The notes: generated from the letters alone by a model not told the origin. DNA of 16,282 nt from an uncultured Coriobacteriales bacterium (GCA_903789505.1 CAIFEU010000054.1:1-16282); one strand, 5' to 3'. Positions 5,966 to 14,809 are shown, counted from the first letter of the stretch. Made by a program: numbers and translations.

Positions 5966-8440
5966 TCAGGAGCGGTGACGGTGCGCCTTGGGCTGCATCG
6001 CCTCGCCGGGCAGCGCGCGACGTGCCTCGAGGACGCCCTCGACGCTGCGAATCTGCTGCAACAGCCCGTCCAGGCGACCGATTTCGCCCAGCTGGACCAG
6101 GAAGCGCATGCTCACGGTCCCCTGCCGGGTCGAGCGCGTCCCGCTCGAGAGGATGTTCACGCCCGCGTCGGAGATGGCGCCGGTGATGTTCTGCAGCAGG
6201 CGCATCCGGTCGACCGCCTCGATCACGATCTCGACCTGGAACATCGACGACTGGTCGCTGTCCCAGTGCACGCCAATCATCCGCCCCTCGTCGCGCCTAA
6301 GCTCGGCGACGTTGGGACAGTCCGCGCGGTGGACGCTGACGCCGCGCCCGCGCGTGACGAAGCCGACGATGTCGTCCCCCATGACCGGGTTGCAGCACTT
6401 CGCGAGCCTCACGAGCAGGTCGCCCGAGCTGCCCTCCACGACCACCCCGTTGGAGATGCGCGTCGGCGCGTTTGCGCGCTGGTGGTTGAGCGAGCTGGCG
6501 GCGCGGGACAGGCGCGGCGCCGTGGCGCGGGTCGTCAGACTGTCGAGCGCCATCTTCTCCGCCTCGGCCTGGCTGTTCGCCCCCTCGTTGAGGATGGCGC
6601 TGACCTTGTTCGCCGCCAGGTGCGCGGACGTCTTTCCGTTCGCTATCGAGACGAACAGGTCATCGGGGGTCGCGAAGCCGAGCTGCGGGGCGACCTTGGA
6701 CAGCGCGCGGGTCGTGCGCGGCGTGGAGATGCCCAGGCCGTGCTTGCGGAGCTCCCGCGACAGCGCGTCGCGACCCGCCATGGCGTCGTCCGCCTTCGTG
6801 ATCTTGGAGAAGTAGCTGCGGATCTTCGAGCGCGCGGAGGGGGTCTTCACGATCGAGAGCCAGTCGCGCGAGGGGCTCGCGTTGTTCTGCGTGAGAATCT
6901 CGACGCGGTCGCCCATCTGCAGCGTGTACGACAGGGGGACGACGGTCCCGTTGACCTTGGCGCCGATGCAGTGGTTGCCCACCTCGGTGTGCACCGAGTA
7001 GGCGAAGTCCAGCGGCGTCGACCCGGCACGAAGCGTCATGACCTCGCCTTTGGGGGTGAAGACGAACACCTCGTCGTCGAACAGATCGATCTTGAGCGCG
7101 TCGAGGAACTCCTTGGGGTCGCTCATGTCGTCCTGCTGCGTCCACTCAAGCGTCCTGCCCAGCAGCTTGAGCTGCTGGTCGAAGGCCTGGGCGGAGTTGG
7201 ACTTGTCGCCCTCCGAGTTGCCCGCCTGCTTGTAGAGCCAGTGGGCGGCGATGCCGTACTCTGCCTGCTGGTGCATCTCCTCGGTGCGGATCTGAATCTC
7301 CAGCGGCCTGCCCGCAGGACCTATGACGGTGGTGTGCAGCGACTGGTACATGTTCGCCTTGGGCATCGCGATGTAGTCCTTGACGCGGCCGGGCATCGGG
7401 TGCCACAGGGAGTGGACCGCCCCCAGCACCGCGTAGCAGTCGCCCACCGTCTGGGTGATCACGCGCAGGGCGATCAGGTCGTAGATGTCGGAGAAGTCCT
7501 TGCCCTTGTTCTGCATCTTCTGGTAGATGCTCCACAGGTGCTTGGGCCTGCCGCTGATGCGGTAGTCCTCAATCCTGACGTGGTCGAGCTCGTTGCGCAG
7601 GATGCCGATGACCTGCTGCAGGTATTCCTCACGCTGCTCGCGGGTCTCGTTGACCATGCGCGCGATCTGCCGGTACTTCGCCGGCTCGAGATAGAAGAAG
7701 GCAAGGTCCTCCAGCTCCCACTTGATGGAAGAGATACCCAGCCGGTTCGCGAGCGGCGCGTACACCTCCATCGTCTCACGCGCCTTGAAGATGCGGCGGT
7801 CCTCGGGAAGCGCCATGAGCGTGCGCATGTTGTGCAGGCGGTCGGCGAGTTTGATGACGACGACGCGGATGTCCTTGGCCATCGCGAGGAACATCTTGCG
7901 CATGTTGAGGGCCTGCTGCTCGGTGAGTGAGCTCACCTCGATGTTGGTGAGCTTGGTGACGCCGTCGACCAGTTCGGCGACCTGGGGACCGAACTGCTCG
8001 GCGATGTCCTCCTCGGTGGTGTCGGTGTCCTCGACGGTGTCGTGCAGCAGCCCGGCGCACAGCATGTCCGCGTCTGAGTGCAGGTTCTCCGCCAGGATGC
8101 GCGCCACCTCGACCGGGTGGCAGATGTAGGGCTCACCGCTCTTGCGCTTGACGCCCTGGTGCTTCTTGGCAGCGAACTGGTAGGCGCGCATGATGCGCGA
8201 GAGGTCATCGGGGCCCAGGTAGGTCCCCGCGGACTCGATCAGGCGCGGGAAGTTGTCGACCGCCTCGCCGGAGGGCATGCGAAGGCTCTCGCTCGAGACG
8301 CTGGAGACCTGGTCGTGCAGGTCGACCCGGGAGGGGGCGGCGGAAGACGGGCCCTGCGAGCCCCGCGCCTCCCGCGCCCCGCCATCCGCCTGCGACGAGG
8401 AAGCCGTGCCGGATGTGCGCCCACCTGTCTCGTCAGCCAT
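5966..8440 (-). CDS. relA: Bifunctional (p)ppGpp synthetase/hydrolase RelA/SpoT (Rel)
   Basis: Makes (p)ppGpp from GDP/GTP and ATP on starved ribosomes and hydrolyses it. With 824 residues it has full Rel length. An N-terminal hydrolase HD domain carries HPVEVARIL (108-116), HDTVEDT (133-139) and KLADRLHNM (197-205), all intact, so hydrolase activity is expected. The synthetase domain has GRPKHLWSIYQKM (297-309), GRVKDYIAMPKANMYQSLHTT (351-371) and EIQIRTEEMH (381-390). RVKD is the RxKD type of bifunctional Rel enzymes that favour GDP. TGS spans about 455-516, the Cys-rich/RIS region KCCNPV...HRADCPN is at 681-710, and ACT is at about 733-810. The first 55 residues are a disordered Ser/Ala/Gly-rich extension. 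The ATG at 8440 overlaps the helicase stop by 8 bases and has GAGGGGGG upstream, so it is translationally coupled to the recJ-helicase locus. Confidence 0.96.
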   Translation of the reverse strand: MADETGGRTSGTASSSQADGGAREARGSQGPSSAAPSRVDLHDQVSSVSSESLRMPSGEAVDNFPRLIESAGTYLGPDDLSRIMRAYQFAAKKHQGVKRKSGEPYICHPVEVARILAENLHSDADMLCAGLLHDTVEDTDTTEEDIAEQFGPQVAELVDGVTKLTNIEVSSLTEQQALNMRKMFLAMAKDIRVVVIKLADRLHNMRTLMALPEDRRIFKARETMEVYAPLANRLGISSIKWELEDLAFFYLEPAKYRQIARMVNETREQREEYLQQVIGILRNELDHVRIEDYRISGRPKHLWSIYQKMQNKGKDFSDIYDLIALRVITQTVGDCYAVLGAVHSLWHPMPGRVKDYIAMPKANMYQSLHTTVIGPAGRPLEIQIRTEEMHQQAEYGIAAHWLYKQAGNSEGDKSNSAQAFDQQLKLLGRTLEWTQQDDMSDPKEFLDALKIDLFDDEVFVFTPKGEVMTLRAGSTPLDFAYSVHTEVGNHCIGAKVNGTVVPLSYTLQMGDRVEILTQNNASPSRDWLSIVKTPSARSKIRSYFSKITKADDAMAGRDALSRELRKHGLGISTPRTTRALSKVAPQLGFATPDDLFVSIANGKTSAHLAANKVSAILNEGANSQAEAEKMALDSLTTRATAPRLSRAASSLNHQRANAPTRISNGVVVEGSSGDLLVRLAKCCNPVMGDDIVGFVTRGRGVSVHRADCPNVAELRRDEGRMIGVHWDSDQSSMFQVEIVIEAVDRMRLLQNITGAISDAGVNILSSGTRSTRQGTVSMRFLVQLGEIGRLDGLLQQIRSVEGVLEARRALPGEAMQPKAHRHRS

Positions 8441-10640
8441 GTACGTTCCCCCCTCGTTCCGGCACGATTGGCCGGTTGATGCGAGCCAGAATCTCGTCGT
8501 CGCTCGACTCCAACGCCCAGTCGCGGTAGCGCGCGAACTCCTCCTGGGCGCGCAGGCCCTCGATGTAGCGAATCGACTGGAAGAGGTCCATGTGCCGTGG
8601 CTGGCTCACCATCTCTATCCGTCTACCCACGCCGTATCCGCTCGTTTCGCAGAAGCCGAGCTCGCGGAAAATCGAGATGCCGCACGAGACGGTCCGATCA
8701 TCGATGTCGCAGCGCGGCTCGGCGGCGACACAGGCGGCGGCGATGTCGGCGTTGGTCGCCGCGAAGGAGTCCTGACCGCCCTCGGAGGCGTCATGCTGCA
8801 TCGTGCGCAGCATCTGATAGAGCGTGACCAGGCTCTGCCGGCTCGGGGCGTCGCGGCGCAGGATCCTCTCGTTGATGCGCGCGTCGGCGGTGTCATACTC
8901 GAGATGCACCCACGCCTGCGAGCCGTCCCGGCCGGCACGGCCGCTCATCTGGTTGAACTCCACCTCGTCGAACGGAAGGTGGTACAGAACGACGTGGCGG
9001 ACGTCGGGGAGGTTGACGCCCTCGCCGAACGCGCTCGTGGCGATCACGTACGACAGGTCACCGGCGCGGAACGCCTCCTCGACCGCCTGGCGATCGGTGC
9101 GCGTGAGACCCCCGTTGTAGAACGCCACGCGATGGCCGAACTCCCAGACGCGATGGCGCAGCATGCGCGCCAACGAGACCGTCTGCTCGCGCGAGTTGAC
9201 GTAGACCAGCGTCTTCTCGCCATGCACGAGCAGGGACACGAGCCGCTCGTCGCGCCCGGACACGTTGCGGTCGTCGACGATCGAGAGGTTGTCACGGCAC
9301 GAGGGGTCGATGATGACGCCGTCGGGCCCCACCGAGAGCAGCCTGCAGATCTCGCGCGCGACCGGCTCGCTCGCCGTCGCGGTGACGGCGCGCACGACCG
9401 GGTTGCCCAGCTCCTCGAGGACGCGCGGCATCTCCAGGTACGCGGGGCGCACGCCCGCCTTGGCGAAGCCGACATGGTGCGCCTCGTCGACGACGAGGAA
9501 GCCCACCCTGCCGCCCGCCGCGAACTTGCCCGAGTTGATCGCCAGGAACTCGGGGGTCGTCAGGACGATGTCGACCATGCCTGCGGCGAGCGCCTCGAAC
9601 GTCTCGGCGCGGGTGGGCAGCGGCGTCTCCCCGGTGAGCACGCGCGTCGTCATCCCCAGCCGGTCGAACACCTGAGAGAGGTGGTACGCCTGGTCGGAGA
9701 CGAGCGCGCGCAGAGGGTACACGAAGACGCTGGCGCGATGTGCCAGCAGGGCGGTGCGCGCCGCGTGGACGTGGAAGATCAGCGACTTACCGCGCCCCGT
9801 CGCCATCACGCACAGGGTCGACACCCCGCGCTCGAGGTTGTCGAGGGACGCCTGTTGGGCCGGCAGGAGGCTCTTGTCCCCGATGAGGAGGCCGCGGAGC
9901 TCGTCGGTGAGCTCGGCGGCGGACAGCGCCTCAAGCCGCGCCCGCTCGCGAGAGCGCTGCTGCTCGACCGAGACGGCGCTCTCGCCCGCGCGCGCCTGCG
10001 CCAGCCGGGCGACGAAGATGTTGACCCCGCGGCTCTGGTCGTCCTGCCCGCCGGTGAGGTCGGTCACCTGGACGCGATAGCGGGCGCCCCGGTCGATCTC
10101 GGGGGCGAGGGCGGCGGCGACCGTGCGGCGCAGGTACCCCAGACGGACCCCGTCGCGTGTCGTGACCGCGACGGCGTTGGGGTCGTGCGAGTTGTCCGGC
10201 TCGCGAACGAGCAGAAGCTCGTCGTCGGTCGAGAGGCGCGCGACGACTTGCTGGCGCCCCTCGAAGCTCACGCCCACGACCTTGGTGTGGAACGACGGCG
10301 CCTGGGCGATGTTGGTGACCTCGGAGTCGCGCGTGAACTCATCGGCGCGCGCGAACAGGTCGTCAACCAACCGCACCGTGTCGGGGGAGGTCGAGCCCAG
10401 GTCCTCGTCGGAGCGCATCAGCACGTCGCGCACGTGAAGCTTCAGGCTCACGCGCCCATGCCAGGTCTCGACCTTGGGGTCGAACACGACGTCGACCGCC
10501 CCGTCGTACCTGCACAGCGTCTCGATGTCGTCGGCGTTGAACATGATGCACGGCAGCGTCGTGATGCCGTCGGTGACCGAGAAGGACAGGTGCCTCCCCC
10601 CCCGCGACGTCTGCGGTCGGTCAGCGACACGCCGCAGCAC
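8433..10640 (-). CDS. RecJ OB fold + HIRAN domain + RecQ-like helicase: the 3' half of a frameshifted recJ fusion
   Basis: This 735-residue frame is best read as the continuation of RecJ. Residues 17-74 (HLSFSVTDG...VDVVFDPKVETWHGRVSLKLHVRDVL) look like the third, OB-fold domain of RecJ. A HIRAN domain follows (about 117-210), with TKVVGVSFEGRQ, REPDNSHDPNAVAV and LGYL. A superfamily 2 helicase core comes next: Walker A MATGRGKS (279-286), VVDEAHHV (383-390), AVTATAS (418-424), VYVNSREQ (479-486), AFGEGVNLPD (537-546) and QMSGRAGRDG (564-573), closest to RecQ. The C-terminal 130 residues look like a winged-helix region; no clear zinc-binding Cys cluster is seen. The nominal GTG at 10640 has no ribosome binding site, so independent initiation is unlikely. 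HIRAN domains in other proteins bind single-stranded 3' ends, which fits partnership with a 5'-3' exonuclease. The end overlaps relA by 8 bases. Confidence 0.85.
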   Translation of the reverse strand: MLRRVADRPQTSRGGRHLSFSVTDGITTLPCIMFNADDIETLCRYDGAVDVVFDPKVETWHGRVSLKLHVRDVLMRSDEDLGSTSPDTVRLVDDLFARADEFTRDSEVTNIAQAPSFHTKVVGVSFEGRQQVVARLSTDDELLLVREPDNSHDPNAVAVTTRDGVRLGYLRRTVAAALAPEIDRGARYRVQVTDLTGGQDDQSRGVNIFVARLAQARAGESAVSVEQQRSRERARLEALSAAELTDELRGLLIGDKSLLPAQQASLDNLERGVSTLCVMATGRGKSLIFHVHAARTALLAHRASVFVYPLRALVSDQAYHLSQVFDRLGMTTRVLTGETPLPTRAETFEALAAGMVDIVLTTPEFLAINSGKFAAGGRVGFLVVDEAHHVGFAKAGVRPAYLEMPRVLEELGNPVVRAVTATASEPVAREICRLLSVGPDGVIIDPSCRDNLSIVDDRNVSGRDERLVSLLVHGEKTLVYVNSREQTVSLARMLRHRVWEFGHRVAFYNGGLTRTDRQAVEEAFRAGDLSYVIATSAFGEGVNLPDVRHVVLYHLPFDEVEFNQMSGRAGRDGSQAWVHLEYDTADARINERILRRDAPSRQSLVTLYQMLRTMQHDASEGGQDSFAATNADIAAACVAAEPRCDIDDRTVSCGISIFRELGFCETSGYGVGRRIEMVSQPRHMDLFQSIRYIEGLRAQEEFARYRDWALESSDDEILARINRPIVPERGGNVHG

Positions 10641-12112
10641 GCGAGCACCGGGGTCTCGTTGCCCTGGCCGAACGGCTGCATGACGTCGAGGGACTCCACC
10701 GACTCCTGCGTGAGCTCGCCGGGCTCCACCACCGCGGCCACCTTGCGCCGCGTGTTGAAGTCCTCGGGCGGCAGCTTCGACAGCAGCTGCTCCATGCGGT
10801 CACGGAAGGCGTCGAGGTTGGCCGCCTCGAGGGTCACCCCCACCGCGCCGGCGTGGCCGCCGAAGCGCGTGAGCAGGTCGGAGCACTGCTCGACCATATG
10901 GAACAGGTCAATCGAGCCCACGGAGCGGCCCGAACCGCGGGCGACGCCCTCGGAGATTGTGAACAGGAGGGCGGGGACGTGGTAGTGGTTGGTCAGCCTG
11001 CTGGCAACGATGCCCTTCACGCCCTCGTGCCAGCCCTCCCCGCCCACGACGATCACGTGGTCGCCGTCGAAGGTCGAATCGACGATCGCCATGGCCTCCT
11101 CGGTGAGCTCGGCCTCGATGGTGCGACGCTCCTGGTTGATGGCCTCGAGCTGCACCGCAAGCTCCTCGGCTCGCATCTGGTCGGTGGCCATGAGCAGGTC
11201 AAGGGACAGCGCGGGGTCGGCCATGCGGCCCGCGGAGTTCAGACGGGGAATCAGCGAGTAGGAGAGGTCGTCGGCGGTGATCGTCGTCAGGTCGCGGTGC
11301 GCCTGGGCGGCGAGCGCTATCAGGCCGGGCCGTCGCGTGTGTCGCAGGCGCCTGATGCCCTCGGCGACCAACGAGCGGTTCTCCCCGCGCAGCGGCATCA
11401 GGTCGCTCACCGTGCCGAGCGTGGCAAGGTCAATGTAGTCGAGCCACATGTCGGGCATGCCGTGTCGCGCGCACAGCTCGCTCACGACCTTGAGCGCGAC
11501 GCCCACCCCGGCAAGCTCATGGGATGGGCAGGAGGGGTCGAGCTTGGGGTCGCACACCGGCACGCCCTGCGGCACGTAGTTTGAGGGCTCGTGGTGGTCG
11601 GTGATGCCCACCTCTATGCCACGACGCAGCAGGTCGTCGACCTCGGCACGACCGGCGATACCTGTGTCGACGGTGACGATGACGTCGGGGGACGCTATCG
11701 ACACGAGCCTGCCGAGCGCCGCGGCGGACAAGCCGTACCCCTCATCGAAGCGCCGCGGGATAAACGGGACGACCTCCCCTCCCAGCTGCCTAAGCGCGCA
11801 GGTGAGAAGACAGGTCGCCGAAATCCCGTCAACGTCGAAATCACCGAAGACGGCAATGCGCTTGCCTGACGCGATGGCATCGTCGAGTAGGTCAGCGACC
11901 CCCTCGAGGCCGGGGATGCAGGAGGGGTCCTCCCAGTCGCGCTCGAGGGAGGGGGTGAGGAACCGTTCGACCTCGTCGTCGTCGACGATGCCCCTGCCCG
12001 CCATGATGCGCGCGACCAGGGGCGTCACCCCCTCATGGCCCTCGATGCGCGCGACGTCGGCGGGGTCGGCGCGGCAGATCTCCCAGCTCTGGCTCGTCGC
12101 CAGCGCGGACAC
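10448..12112 (-). CDS. recJ: Single-stranded-DNA-specific exonuclease RecJ, catalytic part, frameshifted at its 3' end
   Basis: 5'-3' exonuclease on single-stranded DNA in recombination and mismatch repair. The DHH phosphoesterase motifs are intact: FGDFDVDG (89-96), TVDTG (147-151), TDHHE (171-175), ELAGVGVALK (199-208) and GTVSDLMPL (233-241). DHHA1 follows with NSAGRMADP (292-300), GGEGWHEGVKGIVASRL (357-373), and RFGGHAGAVG (416-425). FGQGNETPVL (481-490) is the usual lead into the OB fold. At about residue 503 the frame enters a run of eight G and becomes a nonsense Ser/Arg/Pro-rich tail (to 554), while the real OB fold continues in another frame. One extra G gives a single protein of about 1226 residues. 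The GTG start overlaps the secF stop by one base (TAGTG), a coupling arrangement. Confidence 0.92.
   Translation of the reverse strand: MSALATSQSWEICRADPADVARIEGHEGVTPLVARIMAGRGIVDDDEVERFLTPSLERDWEDPSCIPGLEGVADLLDDAIASGKRIAVFGDFDVDGISATCLLTCALRQLGGEVVPFIPRRFDEGYGLSAAALGRLVSIASPDVIVTVDTGIAGRAEVDDLLRRGIEVGITDHHEPSNYVPQGVPVCDPKLDPSCPSHELAGVGVALKVVSELCARHGMPDMWLDYIDLATLGTVSDLMPLRGENRSLVAEGIRRLRHTRRPGLIALAAQAHRDLTTITADDLSYSLIPRLNSAGRMADPALSLDLLMATDQMRAEELAVQLEAINQERRTIEAELTEEAMAIVDSTFDGDHVIVVGGEGWHEGVKGIVASRLTNHYHVPALLFTISEGVARGSGRSVGSIDLFHMVEQCSDLLTRFGGHAGAVGVTLEAANLDAFRDRMEQLLSKLPPEDFNTRRKVAAVVEPGELTQESVESLDVMQPFGQGNETPVLACCGVSLTDRRRRGGGGTCPSRSPTASRRCRASCSTPTTSRRCAGTTGRSTSCSTPRSRPGMGA
10596..10603 (-). 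repeat. G8 homopolymer at the recJ frame switch
   Basis: Eight C on the plus strand, eight G in the coding strand, read CGC GGG GGG GGA GGC in the RecJ frame. The helicase frame is reached by moving one base back, or by adding one G. The run also makes an in-frame G-GGG-GGA heptamer, a shape that allows -1 slippage. Confidence 0.9.
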
Positions 12113-13257
12113 TACCGCACCTTCCCGGAGCTCTTGCGCCTCTTGGGCTTTGCCTTGGCGCCCCCACGCCCCTCGGCGCCCTCCTTCGCTGTCCGATCGT
12201 GCGTGGCACCTCCGTCAGCCGCGACGCCCTCGGGCGCCCCGACGGCGGGTTCGGCACCCTTCGCCGCGGCGTCAGCGTCGCCGTCCAGGCCAACAGAGAG
12301 GGGCTTGCCCGCTGCCTTGGCCCGTGCCTGCGCCTTCTCGCCGTAGAGCTCCTCGGCGCGCTTCCATTCCGGCTCGCGCGTCTTCCAAAGGGCGTACAGC
12401 GGCGCGGCGAGCGCAATCGACGAGTACGCGCCGAACGACAGGCCGATCAGCATCGCGAACGCGAAGCCCTTGAGCGTCTCCCCACCAAAGATCAGCATCG
12501 CGACGACGGGCATCAGGCTCGTCAGGGTCGTGTTAATGGAGCGGATGACGACCTGGTTCTCGGCGAGGTTCGTGATCTGCAGGGCCGTGCGGTGCGTGGC
12601 ATCGCGATAGGTGCGGATGTTCTCGTTGACGCGGTTGAAAACGACGACAGTGTCGTACAGGACGAAGCCCATGATCGTGAGCAGCGCCGCCACGACGTTG
12701 GGCGTTATCTCGTACTGCGTCCAGGCGTAGACGCCGGCGATGATCACGAGCACCTGGACCAGCGAGACGACGGCCATGAGCGACATCTTGAGCTCGTAGC
12801 GAATCGAGACGAACAGCACGATGAGGGCGATGACCACGAAGAACGCGATGACCATCCCGCGCGTGACGTTACCGCCCCAGTTGGGCCCGATCGTCGTGAC
12901 GGTGTAGGAGTCCTCGGACAGGCCGAGCTGCTCCGCGACCGCCGACGCCAGGGCGCTCGCCGCGGTGGGGTCGGTCTCGGAGGTGCTCACCAAAAAGCCA
13001 GCGCTGCCGTTGGAGTCGGACGTCTGGACGGTCGCGTCGCGGTCGCCCTGGTCCGAGAACGCCTGGCGCATGTCCGAGAGCGAGATGCTCCCCGTGTCGT
13101 TGAACGACACCTGGGTGCCCCCGATGAACTCGATGCCCAGGTTCACGCCGCGGAACAGCAGGCCGACGATGGCGAGGACGACCAATACGATCGAGATCGC
13201 GAAGAACACGTTGCGGAACTTGACGAACTGGATCTCGTGCGAGAAGTGGCTACGCAT
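12112..13257 (-). CDS. secF: Protein translocase subunit SecF
   Basis: Inner-membrane partner of SecD; the pair uses the proton gradient to help complete translocation through SecYEG. It has 381 residues against about 320 in E. coli. The first membrane segment is at about 14-36, followed by GIEFIGGTQVSF (41-52) at the start of the periplasmic domain. Five more segments run from about 133 to 290, with LLTIMGFVLYDTVVVFNRVNENIR (192-215) carrying the conserved Asp of the proton path. The last 80 residues are a charged, disordered, Ala/Gly/Lys-rich tail. The ATG at 13257 overlaps the secD stop by 8 bases, which fixes this start over the longer open frame. Confidence 0.95.
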   Translation of the reverse strand: MRSHFSHEIQFVKFRNVFFAISIVLVVLAIVGLLFRGVNLGIEFIGGTQVSFNDTGSISLSDMRQAFSDQGDRDATVQTSDSNGSAGFLVSTSETDPTAASALASAVAEQLGLSEDSYTVTTIGPNWGGNVTRGMVIAFFVVIALIVLFVSIRYELKMSLMAVVSLVQVLVIIAGVYAWTQYEITPNVVAALLTIMGFVLYDTVVVFNRVNENIRTYRDATHRTALQITNLAENQVVIRSINTTLTSLMPVVAMLIFGGETLKGFAFAMLIGLSFGAYSSIALAAPLYALWKTREPEWKRAEELYGEKAQARAKAAGKPLSVGLDGDADAAAKGAEPAVGAPEGVAADGGATHDRTAKEGAEGRGGAKAKPKRRKSSGKVR

Positions 13258-14809
13258 CCGCCTCGCCCCCCTTCGGCGCCGAACCGAGCGACTTGCCGGC
13301 GCGACCCTCCTCGATGTCGTGACGGACGCCCCAGAAGCCGGGGTGCTTCTCGATCTGTGACCTGCCGAGCAGGCGCAGCATCGGCGTGGTGTAGCACAGC
13401 AACGTGAGGAACGAGCAGAACACGCCCAGGGCGAGCGTGAGGCCGAAGCCCTTGACCTGCCCGACGCTGAGGAAGAACAGGCCAAGCGCCGAGATGAGCG
13501 TGACGACGCCCGCGTCGATCGCGGTGCTGATGCCGTGCTTTGAGCCGCTCACCGACGCCGCGCGGACTCCGCGGCCCATGCGCAACTCCTCCCTGAACCT
13601 CTCCAGCACCAGCACCGACGAGTCGGTCGCCGTGCCGATCGTCAGCACGACGCCGGCTATGCCAGGCAGCGACAGGGCGAACAGCCCGTAGTGGGACAGC
13701 AGAGCGAGGACGCCGAGGTAGACGATGCCAAAGACCGCAAGCCCGAGCGAGATCATCAGGCCCAGACCCTGGTAGAAGAACGTGAGGTAGACTGCGACGC
13801 ACGCCAGGCCCGCAAGGACGGCGACCAGCCCCTGCGTCAGAGAGTCCTGACCCAGCGTCGGGCCGACGACGCGCGACTCCGAGTACTCGAGCGTCACGGG
13901 CAGGGACCCCGACTGCAGGACCGTCTGCAGCGACTTCGCCTCATCGAGCGAATAGCTGCCCGTGATGGCGACGCGTCCGCCGGTGATCTCGCTCTGGACC
14001 GCCGGGGCGGACACGACGGTCCCGTCCAGGACGATCGCGATGCGACCGTTGGTGGGGGCGAGCTCCTTGGAGACCTCGGCGAACTTCTCGGTGCCCTCGG
14101 AGTTCAGGACCAGGTCGACCTCGTAGTATGACGTACCGGTCTGCTGGGACACGCTGACGCTCGTGATGTCGTCGCCGGTCATGAACGGCTCGTAGGCCCC
14201 CGTGGCAAGCTCGACGTTCTGCTGACCGCTGTCGATCTTGAGCAGGGCGTCCTGGTCGGCAATCTGGTTCACGTCCACGAACTCGAGCACGCCGGTGGTC
14301 CCAATCGCCTCGATCGCCGCCTGCGAGTCGGTCGCGCCCGGTATCTGAACCAGAATGGAGTCGCTTCCCTGTCGCTGGACCGTCGCCTCGCTCGCGCCGA
14401 GCGCGTTGACGCGGCTCTCGACGATGGAGACGGCCTCCTCCATGTCCGCGTCGGTGACCGCCGAGCCGTCGGTCGTGCTCGCGGTCATGACGACGGAGAC
14501 GCCGCCCTGGATGTCCAGGCCCAGCGTGATCTTGTCGCGAAGCGGGGTGAAGCCGATGACGCAAATCACCAGCAAGACGGCCAGCGCGACCAGCGTGAAG
14601 GAGTACCGCCTGACGTCAGAGGGAACGCGACGTCGACGCGATCCGCGCCTGCGCTTCCTGCCGGACTTGCGCCGCCGGGACGACGCGCCGCTCGCCTTGT
14701 CCCACTCGCGCGCGGCGTTCGTGGACCCCGACGAGGCAGTGCCCCGCCGCCTCTCGTCGGAAGCGGCGCCGAGCCCCTCGGGGGCTCCCTCGCCCTCATT
14801 CTCTGACAT
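13250..14809 (-). CDS. secD: Protein translocase subunit SecD
   Basis: Membrane component of the Sec accessory complex, 519 residues. Residues 1-66 are a cytosolic extension that is very rich in Arg/Lys at 45-68, followed by the first membrane segment (70-88), LGLDIQGGVSVVM (96-108), a P1 domain with GTTGVLEFVDV (170-180), GRIAIVLDGTVVSAPAV (255-271) and a five-segment C-terminal membrane part. The conserved segment LPGIAGVVLTIGTATDSSVLVLERFREEL (381-409) keeps the key Asp, but has DSSV where most SecD proteins have DANV. ATG 14809 is chosen since AGAGG lies about 6 bases upstream; the GTG at 14815 overlaps that site. It is the first gene of the secDF-recJ-relA run, with a good -10 about 75 bases upstream. 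Confidence 0.95.
   Translation of the reverse strand: MSENEGEGAPEGLGAASDERRRGTASSGSTNAAREWDKASGASSRRRKSGRKRRRGSRRRRVPSDVRRYSFTLVALAVLLVICVIGFTPLRDKITLGLDIQGGVSVVMTASTTDGSAVTDADMEEAVSIVESRVNALGASEATVQRQGSDSILVQIPGATDSQAAIEAIGTTGVLEFVDVNQIADQDALLKIDSGQQNVELATGAYEPFMTGDDITSVSVSQQTGTSYYEVDLVLNSEGTEKFAEVSKELAPTNGRIAIVLDGTVVSAPAVQSEITGGRVAITGSYSLDEAKSLQTVLQSGSLPVTLEYSESRVVGPTLGQDSLTQGLVAVLAGLACVAVYLTFFYQGLGLMISLGLAVFGIVYLGVLALLSHYGLFALSLPGIAGVVLTIGTATDSSVLVLERFREELRMGRGVRAASVSGSKHGISTAIDAGVVTLISALGLFFLSVGQVKGFGLTLALGVFCSFLTLLCYTTPMLRLLGRSQIEKHPGFWGVRHDIEEGRAGKSLGSAPKGGEADA

Noticed and set aside
4486..6186. Plus-strand open frame of 566 codons across the aldolase and MBL genes
   Set aside because: It runs antisense through two well-supported genes and a terminator palindrome, and its composition is that of a shadow frame.
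5855..7930. Plus-strand open frame of 691 codons opposite relA
   Set aside because: It is antisense to a gene with full conserved Rel motifs; its Arg/Val/Asp/His-rich product shows no domain. Long antisense frames are expected at this GC.
8253..10985. Plus-strand open frame of 910 codons opposite the helicase and recJ
   Set aside because: Shadow of the minus-strand genes, with no recognisable motif or suitable ribosome binding site.
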